From: Hemileia vastatrix
Lineage: Eukaryota > Basidiomycota > Pucciniomycetes > Pucciniales > Zaghouaniaceae
DNA: 64,000 bases
Reading direction: 5' to 3'
Assembly: GCA_030280995.1 (NCBI GenBank)
Contig: JASXTE010000011.1
Span: forward strand, 2,696,001-2,760,000
The translations under genes and the position numbers were made by a program. The notes under the pieces are model-generated. The model searched no databases. It saw only the letters and a list, made by a program, of their open reading frames with translations, and was not told the origin of the DNA. This document shows, in pieces, positions 45,910-55,828 of this stretch (positions within the stretch are counted from its first letter, which is position 1; every line of letters starts with the position of its first letter).

Positions 45910-47006
45910 TATCGGCGCGGTCCTCTAGAAGGTGGAAGAAGGAAAGAAGAAAAAGGAGAAAGAAACACAAGAAGACAAAGAATGGAAAGTAGGAAAAGAG
46001 GGAAGGATGCAAACAAGGGAAAAGGTTTAATATATAAAGTGAGTAGTTTTAATATTATTGTAATGTAAGTATTCTAGTTTCAATGCACAGCAGTCAAATA
46101 TTATAGTTTAATGTTCTTACCGCAATCTTAAGATTTTGTATATAGTATTTATTTATTTTATTTCAACTAAATGTATTACTAGTTAAAAGATAGGGAATCA
46201 ATATGTGTATAAAAATGTATAAGTGTAAATAAAGTGTAATAATGTAAGTGATGCAGCTGAAGGGGGTTCCCAAGGGGCCCTCTGAAGTGCCACAAAAGTA
46301 AATACAATAATTTATGAGTAAATGTAAGGGGTGAGAAATCAAAAAAAATGTACTAAATTGTTAAAATGCAGTAGCCAATATTTCACCAGTATTAATTCCC
46401 CCTGGATATTACACATAAATAAGTACAAGACATATAAAAAATAACTAATGTAATTTAAAATAAGTATTATGCAGTACTATTTTAAAGTGGAATGTAATAT
46501 ATTACTAGTTTAATTCATACAATTAATATAAGTAATTATTTTAGATTAAAATATGAGAATGTAATTAGTTTAAATGGTTTAGTAAATTTAATTACATAAT
46601 TTTGAGCCACAGAAGCGCCCAAAAATCAGGGATAATAATGTATAAATTATTATAAGGGTCTAATAGTTAATTAATATTATTATAAGTCAACATTTTGCCT
46701 TATAAGTATAATATAATATTATAATTGATTAATTATTATTTTATAATTATTTAAATACATAAAAATGCGCCCAATTTTTTATAGAATATAATATAATTTA
46801 TGTTTATTTTAATAGTATATAATTAATAAAATAATAAAATAAATATAACCCTTATTTTAATTTTATTTAATAAGGTAATTTGTACTTAATTTTATTATGC
46901 AATATAATATTAATTTATATTCATAAAAAGCATAAATTTTCGCCCCCTTTCAGGTCCAATAACTTAACATAAGTTTTACTGGGCTCCTGGTACAGCCTGG
47001 CTGACA
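45910..47006 (-). repeat. Element C 5' LTR (1097 bp)
   Basis: TATCGGCGCGGTCCTCTAGA...GGTACAGCCTGGCTGACA. It matches 29648-30760 apart from scattered substitutions and a 16-bp gap. Followed by GTAAT (47007-47011). Confidence 0.85.
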
Positions 47007-47584
47007 GTAATAGATAAAGTAACTATGGGATATAAAACAAATGACTGAAGGAGTCTAACATGACCCTTAAATTCTGACAATATAAATAATTATAAACTAA
47101 TGATAGTATCTAAGTGCACTAAAATCACTGATGTAGATCTAGCAAGATCCATCAAATTAAACCCTTTTCCTATTTGGAGCCTTGTCAGGCTTAGGTAGAA
47201 AAGTTTCGAAAAGCATAAGCTTCAAAAAAGAATCAATTAGCATCCTATCTGACAAATGATTTTTTAAGGACGTAATTACCACGGAACAGATATTCCCCGT
47301 GATTGCAGGAAAAGTGCTAAGAAATCATTTTAGTAAGTAAGGCTTAAAAGAATAAAAGTTGAACAGTAATTTACCCATTAGTCTGAATCATTACCCAAAA
47401 TTTTCAAAAAAAAAACATCCCTTGAATCAGTGCAAGGCTTAGTGCATCGCTACTTAAGCACTTACCCAAATGCAGTGATACACAAATAAACTGATCAAGT
47501 CCATTTTTTGTGGAACTCCTAAAGCATTGAAGCCTAGAGAATACCAAGTTAATATTTGCATTTTTTACCGAATTTTTTAAACTT
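47007..47584. other. Spacer downstream of the membrane-protein gene
   Basis: No gene or repeat recognised. It probably includes the 3' untranslated region of the minus-strand gene ending at 47585. Confidence 0.5.
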
Positions 47585-49194
47585 TCACCTACAAAGCAAA
47601 GATGCGGAAATAATATATGCTAGTGCCGCCGTTATTTGAACTAAAATTCCTGACTGTAGAATAAATATATATCTTTTCAATTGACTGTGGTAAGTAGCCA
47701 TCTCGGCTTTAGGATTTTGATGGCCCACGAATTTACTCAATTTAATCAATGGAATCGTTTCAAGTATTGTTGCCCAAGATTTTATCCTCTCTCGAAAACT
47801 TTTCTCCACTTTTACTTCAACAGAGTCGAATGGTAATATCTTGGTAGGCGGTGCTACACTTAAACCTGTTGTAGCCCCATGGAGAGTTATAGCGTCTTCT
47901 ACTAACTTCAAATGTGCTCTATAAATATCCAACAGGGATATATATATCCAGATCAAAGCTACGAGAATTAAAACGCCCAAAACCGTATGGGTGGCTGCCA
48001 GTAAGCGGAGAAATTTGAGAATTTGGGCGTGTTCACCGACAAGCCCTAACAGATTCACAATCAGCTTAGATGCGATGTCTTGTTGGCTAACGCCTGAACC
48101 ATGATCTAGCGCAATGGTTAGCCTTTTAATTATTTTTTCGTACACGACCCATTCATCGTCAAGCTTTTTCAAAGTTTTGACCATCATGAATGACGGTATG
48201 AGGGGCATCAAAATTACAAGCAAGAAACTTGAAATGAGGGTCAAATTGTATACTTGAGGATTCATAAGGCGTGATTTGTATTGGTGTGCGAGTCCAGAAT
48301 TCGACGCATTTTGTTTTGACACTATAGTCCAAATATATCCCCAAACTACACGGGATAGTGTCCATTAAAATATTATTTTCAAGAGACAAAATGAGAATGC
48401 CTACTGAAACTTAACCCAGTCCATTCAATCATAGCAAAGGTACATATGAGAGCCGATAAAGGCACAACTGATCGACATGATGTCAGAGTGGCATACACTA
48501 TTGAAGCGCCTAGAAAATGGTACATCTAGTTCGGAAAAGGTTGCGCTTTCCTTGCTCCCCATCGCCCACTCACACTACAGCACATGTTTGTTTCCCCATG
48601 GGGCGCAACAATTACGCAACAGTTGTGCAACAGCTTCGAAATAATTGTTGTTTGCACTTAAGATCCACTTAAGACCTGTAAGTGCTCAAAACAATTGTTA
48701 CATAACTGTTGCGTAACCGTTACGCCATTGTTGCGCCCCAAGACGAAACAAATATTTATTGTAGTGTCAATACATAGGTCAACTGACCTTAACTCAAAAT
48801 TTTGGCGGGGGATGGGCAGCAAGACCATCGCAATCTTTTCCAAACTAGAAGTATGTTAATAATATTAATATTGAAGAAACGATGAAAACATACATATGTT
48901 TGTCAAAGCACCAAATACAGCAGCAGATTTTCCAACGTGAAGAATGATATAACCAGAAGTATCGAAGGTTAAAAGACTTAAAGATCCAGTTGTATGGATT
49001 TTTTTCCAGGCACAAGCTACAAAGATGATGCCTCCAATTATTGCAAGGATATTAATAGTCTGTAACAAGCTTCTTGCGAGTGGAGACACGTGTATATGAA
49101 TCAAATGTCCAATTCTTTCTCGCATAAGTTCCCATTGCTTTCCATTTAGTATAAAATCATATGTAGAGGACATTATCTGCTTGTCTATATCCAT
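47585..49194 (-). CDS. Multi-pass membrane protein of unknown function (376 aa, three exons)
   Basis: The only plausible host gene. Inferred exons: 49194-48894, 48497-48405 and 48321-47585, joining to 1131 nt with no internal stop. Intron 1 is 396 nt (GTATGT...AATAG) and contains a palindromic MITE; intron 2 is 83 nt (GTAGGC...TATAG). Starts MDIDKQIMSSTYDFIL at the first ATG of exon 1. Six hydrophobic segments can be seen, at about 43-63 (INILAIIGGIIFVACAW), 82-110, 113-128 (PLSALICTFAMIEW), 156-179 (LISSFLLVILMPLIPSFMM), 235-264 (VLGVLILVALIWIYISLL) and 349-374 (ILVQITAALAYIISASLL). A hydrophilic loop holds a Lys/Arg-rich stretch (KVEKSFRERIKSW). No signal peptide or enzyme motif. It looks like a lineage-specific fungal membrane family. 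The exon 2 boundaries are the least certain. Confidence 0.7.
48573..48766. mobile_element. Palindromic CACTA-ended MITE (194 bp) in intron 1
   Basis: Starts CACTACAGCACATGTTTGTT and ends AAATATTTATTGTAGTG. The two halves are inverted copies (GGGGCGCAACAATTACGCAA / TTGCGTAACCGTTACGCC...). Target duplication TCA (48570-48572 and 48767-48769). CACTA ends and 3-bp duplication match the 261-bp family, but the sequence is unrelated inside. The RNA would fold into a near-complete hairpin. Confidence 0.8.
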
Positions 49195-50050
49195 CGATGG
49201 GGTTTTTGAAAGTTATAGATTTCCCAAGTTGATGTAATGGTGATATTAGTTTTAAAATTCGGGTTTGTAATATGAAAATCTTTGTAGAAGGAGGGTTATA
49301 TATCTTTAAAATTAAAAATTAATTTGAGGTTCAAGAGCAAACGAGGCGAGATTTTCAAAAATTTCGATAATGGCACCTTTCTCTTCCATTCATTAATTTT
49401 TTCTCGTGAAACTCACACTACATATGGAGCTTTTAGATAATGAGGTAATTTTTCGCTCGCTAACTAATCGCTATGTGAAATTTTTGCTTTGCAGAAATAA
49501 TGCTTATCTGATGTTCGGACACCGAAGTTAAGCGTTTCCGTGAACTCAATCCTTGAAAAAATAGAAACGTCATCCATTAAAGCTTTTCATATTTTCTGGA
49601 GACTATCAATTTATGGATAGCAATAAAAATGGATTATTAGAAAAATTTATTTCATGATTGAATTTGTTGAAAATGAGAAATTTGTTAAAGATGGATGTAA
49701 GAAAATCATAAACTGGCTGCAATTTCGTATAAGTTCAGCTGAGAAAAAAGAATTTATTTATTCTAATAAAGGTATCATTCATTTAAGCTCTCATAATTAA
49801 CAAAAAGTTTTAAGCCATTCTCAAGGCTATTTGTGTTAAACTTGGAGTTCGTCTGTTTTCATCTTCGATCAAATCTTACCGCAACACCTATCCACACTTC
49901 CTAACAGTTCCGTGTCATTTGTATTTTTCTATTTTCAACTCAATTTTCTATGTTCTGATTACTATCACACACTTAATGAGCTAAAGCAACACGCCACATT
50001 ATAACTTAGCGTGTGCTATACTCTACACCCGAAGTGAAATACACCCAATA
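49195..50050. other. Upstream region of the membrane-protein gene
   Basis: Mixed-composition DNA with no ORF I support. It should hold the promoter of the minus-strand gene starting at 49194; no clear TATA box stands out. Confidence 0.5.
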
Positions 50051-50248
50051 GGGGGTATCAAAGTTAGAAATCTTCAATTTCAAAATATCTCTTTTTTCCA
50101 TCAAATCAATCATGATTATTTTTCAAAATATTCCATATTGTGCCCCCAAAACACCTTTTTACAGAGAAATAATGTTAAGTATATGGCTTTCTTTTTGTAC
50201 TGTTAAATACCTTTTAAATTATTACCAATTTATAACTTTGATGCACCC
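50051..50248. mobile_element. TA-target MITE, 198 bp, copy 1
   Basis: GGGGGTATCAAAGTTAGAAA ... TATAACTTTGATGCACCC between TA dinucleotides. Inverted termini of about 17 bp. Shares interior with 50798 and 53378 (ATATTGTGCCCCCAAAACAC). TA duplication and short TIRs fit a Tc1/mariner-type MITE. Confidence 0.85.
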
Positions 50249-50321
50249 TAATAGGGGGTGTCAATATTAGAAAATTTGCAATTAAAAATCCGGACTTATC
50301 AAAATGGAGCTTTTAGAAACA

Positions 50322-50535
50322 CACTAGCCTCCACGGCGAAAAAAAAGTAGTTTGCCCGCAGACATACCGGTTCTGAAATACCGGTTACATCTTTTCCTTA
50401 TGCATACAATTGTATTCAACTTTGAGTTTCATCACGATTTAACACTGTAAATCAGGTGATTTGGCTACTTAATAGATTGCAATAAGTCCAAATTCTGACA
50501 CAAGTGATTTAATTAATCAAGGGGCTTGATACATG
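50322..50535 (+). repeat. Fold-back element, left arm
   Basis: Inverted and about 85% similar to 52254-52462. Landmarks: GCAGACATACCGGTTCTGAA, TACAATTGTATTCAACTTTG, GGTGATTTGGCTACTTAAT, AAGGGGCTTGATACATG. The arms may be the TIRs of a DNA transposon whose core has been lost. Confidence 0.75.
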
Positions 50536-50797
50536 TAAACAAGTCAGAATTGGGAGGAGAGAGGATGGGTGACTTAGTGAAAAATTTTAAAAGGAATCTT
50601 AGGCAAGAGATGGATAAGGGAGGGTTTTTTTTAGATTTTATTTATTTTGTACAATCTCACCCAACTAGGGGCATGAAGGAGGCAAGCGTGGCTTGGATAT
50701 CTAAATACATAGGGAGGGGGGGGGGGGGGGAAGACACTGAAAGTAAGGAGGAATAGGGAAATGGTAGGGGGAGGGGGTTTAAAATCTATATACATTA
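50536..50797. other. Fold-back element core, left part
   Basis: Contains a short ORF-like stretch (MGDLVKNFKRNLRQEM..., about 50565-50755) and a G14 run at about 50717. No similarity recognised; I do not call a gene. Confidence 0.4.
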
Positions 50798-50995
50798 GGG
50801 GGTATCAAAGTTAAAAATATGCCATTTTAAAATACCTAATTTTTCCCCCAAATCAACTTGGATTATTTTTTAAAATATGCCATATTGTGCCCCCAAAACA
50901 CCTTTTTACTGAGAATTAATGTCAATTTTGTGGCTTTCCTTTTGTGTTGGGAAATACCTTTTAAATAATTACAAATTTTTAACTTTGATACCCCC
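50798..50995. mobile_element. TA-target MITE, 198 bp, copy 2
   Basis: GGGGGTATCAAAGTTAAAAA ... TTTAACTTTGATACCCCC between TA dinucleotides (50796-50797, 50996-50997). Best-preserved termini of the three copies. Lies in the core of the fold-back element. Confidence 0.9.
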
Positions 50996-51004
50996 TATTA
51001 TGCA

Positions 51005-52251
51005 TATCGACCGGTTCGTCTAGAAGGAGGAGAATAAAAGGAGAAGAGGAAGAAGGACAAGTTTAAAGGTAAAAGAAGAGAAGGGAGAAAAAGAATAAAA
51101 GATAAAGCGACATTGGGATGTTGGATAGAAGGAAATAATGACGATGGGTGGACCCAATTACAATAGTAAGTAATTTATTTTATCTCTGCTTAAATATCAA
51201 TTACTAATAATTAAAATCTCCTAAAGCAACTTTATAAATTTTATTTAATATTTAAAGGGACAGCCGTGCCACAATAAACAACAAAATATACTATAGTATT
51301 TAAAAATGATAAGTAATGTAAGTGATGGGTTGAAGGGGATTACCCAAGACCTTTTTATAGGCAAGGGGTTCTCTGAAGCACCACAAATTTGTATATACAA
51401 AGTAATAATAAAATGAAACAAGAAAAAAAAAAGAATATAAGTGAAACCAGGATATTGAGAGAAAAATATGAGACAAGTAATTAAACCCACAAATAAGAAC
51501 TAATTTTTCCCATACTACATTCCCAACCCAGTTAATTAAAATAGTGAGTAACTACGCAAATTTGTAACATAGGAAACTGTGAGTAATATATCCAAAACAG
51601 GCATTACAATGAGTTTTAAGTAGTTATAATTGAACCAATACAATCATGCCATTTTGAGGCAAAAATTCATGTAATCAATTCAATCCTAAAACAGAAATAA
51701 GTAATTTTTTTAAACTATTTCATTAGAGCAATAACTAATTTAAGTGAAAAAAGTAACTAATTTAATGAGTTACTAATTTAAAGTAAGTATTTTAATATAT
51801 TTTATTAAGTAAATGTTTTAACTGATTTAATAACTTTTCTGACACAATTAAGGGTCAAAAAGTGCCCAATATTTATGGATTATAACATATGAAAAGTTTT
51901 ATTTAATATATAAATTTAATTAATTGAGTCTTAATTACATTATAATTTAATTTTAAAATTATAATTATAATATATGTTTATAATTAATAAATCATTAATT
52001 TATAAATATTATATACATAAAAATGCGCCATGATTTATAGAATATTATATATTATGTTTTATGTGAGTGTATATATAATTTATTTAATAATAAAATTGAT
52101 ATAATACTTATTTTACTTATTTTTAATAAAATTTTGATATAATATTATTATGCAATAAAATATTATTTTAAATACAGAAAATATATAAATTTATTTCCTC
52201 CAATAAAGTATTATAACATTTTACTGGGCTCCTGAGACCGCCTGGCTGACA
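51005..52251 (-). mobile_element. Solo LTR (1247 bp), C-related family
   Basis: TATCGACCGGTTCGTCTAGA ... CCTGAGACCGCCTGGCTGACA, with a 5-bp duplication ATGCA (51000-51004 and 52252-52256). It shares the ACCCAAGACC...TATAGGCAAGGGG block with 81-1381 and element C. It sits between the two arms of the fold-back element. Confidence 0.85.
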
Positions 52252-52253
52252 AT

Positions 52254-52462
52254 GCATGTATCAAGCCCCTTTATTAATTAAATCACTTGTGTCAGAATAT
52301 GGACTTATTGAAATCCATTAAGTAGCCAAATCAACTGATTTAGAGTGTTAAATTGTGATGAAACTTAAAGTTGAATACAATTTTATCCATAGGGAAAAAA
52401 TGTAACCTGTATGTCAGAACCAGTATGTCTGCAGGCACACTCTTTTTTTTTTGCCATGTTCA
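52254..52462 (-). repeat. Fold-back element, right arm
   Basis: Inverse of 50322-50535 (CATGTATCAAGCCCCTTTAT, TGATTTAGAGTGTTAAATTG, CCAGTATGTCTGCAGG). Confidence 0.75.
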
Positions 52463-53377
52463 ACACTAGCATATTTCAAAACCAAAACAGGGGGTGACAT
52501 AGCTAGCAAATCAGCACTTAGATTAAGTGTTGTTTTCAACCCAAATCAGCCTCTAGTTTTTGCAATAACACAGCACAACACTTTTTTTTTAAAATCAAAA
52601 TAATTTAAATCAACTGTTAAAGTTAGTAAATAGAATATCCAAGAGTAATTTTTTAAGGGAAAAAATAACGCTTTTCACTTGATTTTCTGAGGCTTAAAAT
52701 TTTTTTTAATTCACTCATCATACTACTTAACTGTGACCAATCATTAAAAATATTCAACAACCAGGAACACAGTCTCTGATAAAAACTATTGATTGATTTG
52801 TGACTGTTCATGTTGTAAGAATCTCACAACATTTAAAACTACTGGAGAATCAGTCAAGGAATGCTGATTAGTCATAAAATTAGAAAAAACATCAAGCACA
52901 GGGGGAAAACAGTATTGTGGGATCTTTGCAACAACATGATTTGGAAACATTCATATCCAGAAAAAACAATGGAAAGAATCCATCATCCATAAGTTCTGAG
53001 AGTCTTTCTATGTCCTTTGAAAATTCTGATATGAGTTAAGATTTGACTTTCTGTCTAATTAAGCACTTTAATTTTCATTTTAAGACTCTATATTGAGACT
53101 CAAGTACTTTTTTTTCAGTTTTAGGCTTTCTCATGTGATTTATTACCAGGATAAATCTCTCCTGTGTTATTGGTCATAAATATGAAATATATAATACAAT
53201 GTATGATATATGTTTTCAGTAGATTCCACCAACTACAGACTGGGTCTAGCCTTGAGTCTTGATTACCAAATTAAACCTGTACTATTTTAGTGATACTGGA
53301 ACTGGATATTAAGTTAGAGAGATCTGTCAGTTTCCTGAAGTTTTATTACCTGTATCATCTTGTTACTGCAGCTGATA
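52463..53377. other. Spacer without recognisable gene
   Basis: AT-rich. Only small features: ACAGGGGGTGACATAGCTAG at 52487, resembling MITE termini. Nothing coding. Confidence 0.5.
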
Positions 53378-53575
53378 GGGGGCATCAAAGTTAGAAACTT
53401 ATAAATACTTAAAAAGTATATTACAATACAAAAAGAAAGCCACAAACTTGAAATTATTTCTCAGTAAAAAGGTGTTTTGAGGGCCCAATATTGCATATTT
53501 TAAAAAACAATAATGATTTATTTTGTGGAAAAAGGAGGTATTTTGAAATTGAAGATTTATAACTTTGATATCCCC
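53378..53575. mobile_element. TA-target MITE, 198 bp, copy 3 (opposite orientation)
   Basis: GGGGGCATCAAAGTTAGAAA ... ATAACTTTGATATCCCC between TA dinucleotides. Interior is inverted relative to copies 1 and 2 (AAAAGGTGTTTTGAGGGCCC). As with copy 1, another GGGGGTCTC/GTGTC terminus follows within 5 bp of its right end. Confidence 0.85.
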
Positions 53576-53989
53576 TAATAGGGGGTCTCAAACATGGAAA
53601 ATTTGAAAATACATTAGAATTACTCTTAGTCACAAAAAATAGAAATCACCACAAGAGGGGCTGTCAGTTTTGAAAAATCTGCACTCAAACTTTCCAAAAA
53701 AACTCACTTACTTCAAAAATGGGTGTCAGTTATGACCTCAAATCAGCACTTTTTCATGATTTTTTTTTACAACCAAATGTTGGACACAACATCTCTGTCA
53801 CATATGATGCACTGAACTCCCTATCCTCATCTGAATTTCTTCATTTCGCTTATCTCAATAATTAAAAATCACATATTTTCTCCTATCACATAATTTTTAA
53901 TTCAATCACTCCCTGTCTAAAAAAATAAAATTCCTTTTTTTTCAGTTTTCACTATCCCTCAATTCCATTTTTGGATTTTTGACATTTTT
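53576..53989. other. Spacer with MITE-like fragments
   Basis: No gene. Contains GGGGGTCTCAAACATGGAAA (53581) and GGGGCTGTCAGTTTTGAAAA (about 53657), likely pieces of other MITEs. Confidence 0.45.
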
Positions 53990-54143
53990 TGACTTTAGAA
54001 GAGTTTTTGGTATTTATTGGCATACTTTACAGGCATTTTTTTTGCTTTTTTTAAGTGGTGTTTTTGGCATATTTTTCAGGAATTTTTTGATATTGTTTAT
54101 AGGCATTTTCACCATATTTTGCAGGAATATTTTAGAGTATTAT
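53990..54143. repeat. AT-rich minisatellite, left part
   Basis: Short repeats of TTTGGCATATTTTTCAGGAA / ATTTTTTGATATTGTTTATA type, unit about 35-45 bp. The array resumes at 61205 after element H. ATTAT at 54139-54143 is H's left duplication. Confidence 0.65.
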
Positions 54144-55644
54144 TGTCAGGCTAAGGTCAAGTACAAGGACGTGAACTAGCTTGAATAGTCAGTTGTCTAG
54201 AAGATTTTAATGGTCCTATATGAAAACTGTAGTTCTAATCCACTAAGTTGTAAAATATAATCAAATATAAAGGTCTCAGTAATATAATTCTCACTATTCT
54301 TATATATGGCTTACAATCTTTATAGTTGGTAGAAAAATAGATTATATAAATTCAGATACTATTCAAAAGTCTTATAAAAGTACTAATTGATATGTATTGT
54401 AATTGATTTGGTTATATTGGTTAAATTGTAATGATAAAGAATGAAGAAATACAACCCAAAAACCTCCTCCTTTTATACACACTGAGTTCCCCAATGATTC
54501 CCTTGATGTACCACCCAATACACAGTTAATAACGCCTCTAAACAACTAATAGACATTCCCATCAATATTCCCAGTGACCCATGACATAATTAGAAGAGTA
54601 ATAACCACCAAAATCCTGAAATAATAAGGGAAATCCATCAAAATTAAAGAAAAAGACAAAAAGAGAGTATATGCGTATAAAACAATAATATTAAGGACTA
54701 AAGGAGACTTTTTAAGGTTAATAATAGCTTAATAATAAGGGGGATTGACTGTAGAAATAATGGGGCTAATCCTGACATTATACTACGTGAAATTCCCATT
54801 CAAAAATAACCAAAATTGACTGAGAAACCATCCAAAAACTTAAAAAAGAGTGTGAGATGTGGGGTAACTACATGCAGTTCTTGGCAGGTGCTTGCACGGG
54901 TAAATCCTTGACTAAAATTAGGCGAATTTAAGCGTGGTGATGAAATAAAGTGCCAAGAGTGAGGTTATTAATGAAATTAGTGCATATAAACAGGGTCAAT
55001 GCATTATTAATTAAGCTAGGACACTAAATAAGCGCCTGTCGCCTATTTTAGCGTGTTTCCCCACAGTGGGCGTAGAATGTGGGGTAATTATAGTGTGAAA
55101 AAGCTAACTTTGCTAAAAATGAAGCTATTCACACGGGAAAAAAGCAGGCAGTATGTGGCCAGTACACAGAAGCCATTTCTGGCATAAAAAACACCAAATT
55201 TGAAAAGTGTTATTTTTATGCATTTAAATAGCCAAATCAATAGTTCTAAATGAGCCCAATTGATCTGTCAAAGCGCAATTTTGATATTCTCAATTTTATA
55301 GCGCATATAGTCAACTTTTAAGTGAAATAAAGCGCATTTCTTGTTTTTTGCATAAAACAATGAATATAACAGCTTTAAGTGTACTTAAAAATTATGTAGC
55401 CTTATACTTAAGGTTCTTAAGATTACCCTAACATACTCCAACTTAATATTAAGTACATAAGACCTATAAAAGGTGGATATATGCATGTATATAAGGTGTT
55501 ATAATGGCATTTTTTGTGTATTATCATAATTTTACTTATGTATACTATTTGTGTACTCTCATTTATTATTCCCATGTATAGTTCATGTGTTTAACATAAC
55601 TTATAGTTACTTTTTACTCAGTCCTGGAGATATACAGGCTGACA
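54144..55644 (-). repeat. Element H 3' LTR (1501 bp)
   Basis: TGTCAGGCTA...CAGGCTGACA, same family as A. It carries substitutions (e.g. GAAAACTGTAGTTCTAATCC) shared with the other H LTR and not with A. Confidence 0.95.
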
Positions 55645-55828
55645 CTCGCCCACCCAAAAAAAACAATAATAAAAAAAATGATAAGTTATACATTTTATTT
55701 TATTAATTTGTAATTTTCAGGTATTCAGAATAAATCTGTAGCATTAAAGATTCGACTTTAAAGAAATAAAACATAATAAAATATTATGAGTACTGGTTTT
55801 TTAACCCCTCAGCTGGTTGAACAGAAAT

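Larger units (their letters stand above)
29648..47006 (-). mobile_element. Element C: Ty3/Gypsy retrotransposon split by element B
   Basis: Minus-strand element with LTRs 29648-30760 and 45910-47006 and a 5-bp duplication GTAAT (29643-29647 and 47007-47011). The internal region is interrupted at 34545/44193 by element B, which duplicated GAGAT. Without B the element is about 7.7 kb. It encodes Gag, protease, RT, RNase H, integrase and chromodomain, related to but clearly distinct from the A/B/H family. The solo LTRs at 81 and 51005 are of its broader LTR type. Several stops and frameshifts: inactive. Confidence 0.9.

Noticed and set aside
45829..46068. Plus-strand 79-codon ORF across the edge of the element C LTR.
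   Set aside because: It spans the LTR boundary and is made of purine-rich LTR sequence; chance ORF.
49520..49560. ACACCGAAGTTAAGCG resembles part of 5S rRNA (the GAAGTTAAGC segment).
   Set aside because: Only this short piece matches; the flanking 5S stems and the second internal control region are absent, so no RNA gene is called.
50526..50756. ORF starting MIHVNKSELGG in the fold-back core.
   Set aside because: Short, runs into a poly-G tract, and no similarity recognised.
52231..52251. CCTGAGACCGCCTGG at the end of the solo LTR resembles the 3' part of 5S rRNA.
   Set aside because: It is the conserved LTR end; other LTRs of the family have GGTATAGCCTGG or GGTACAGCCTGG at this place.
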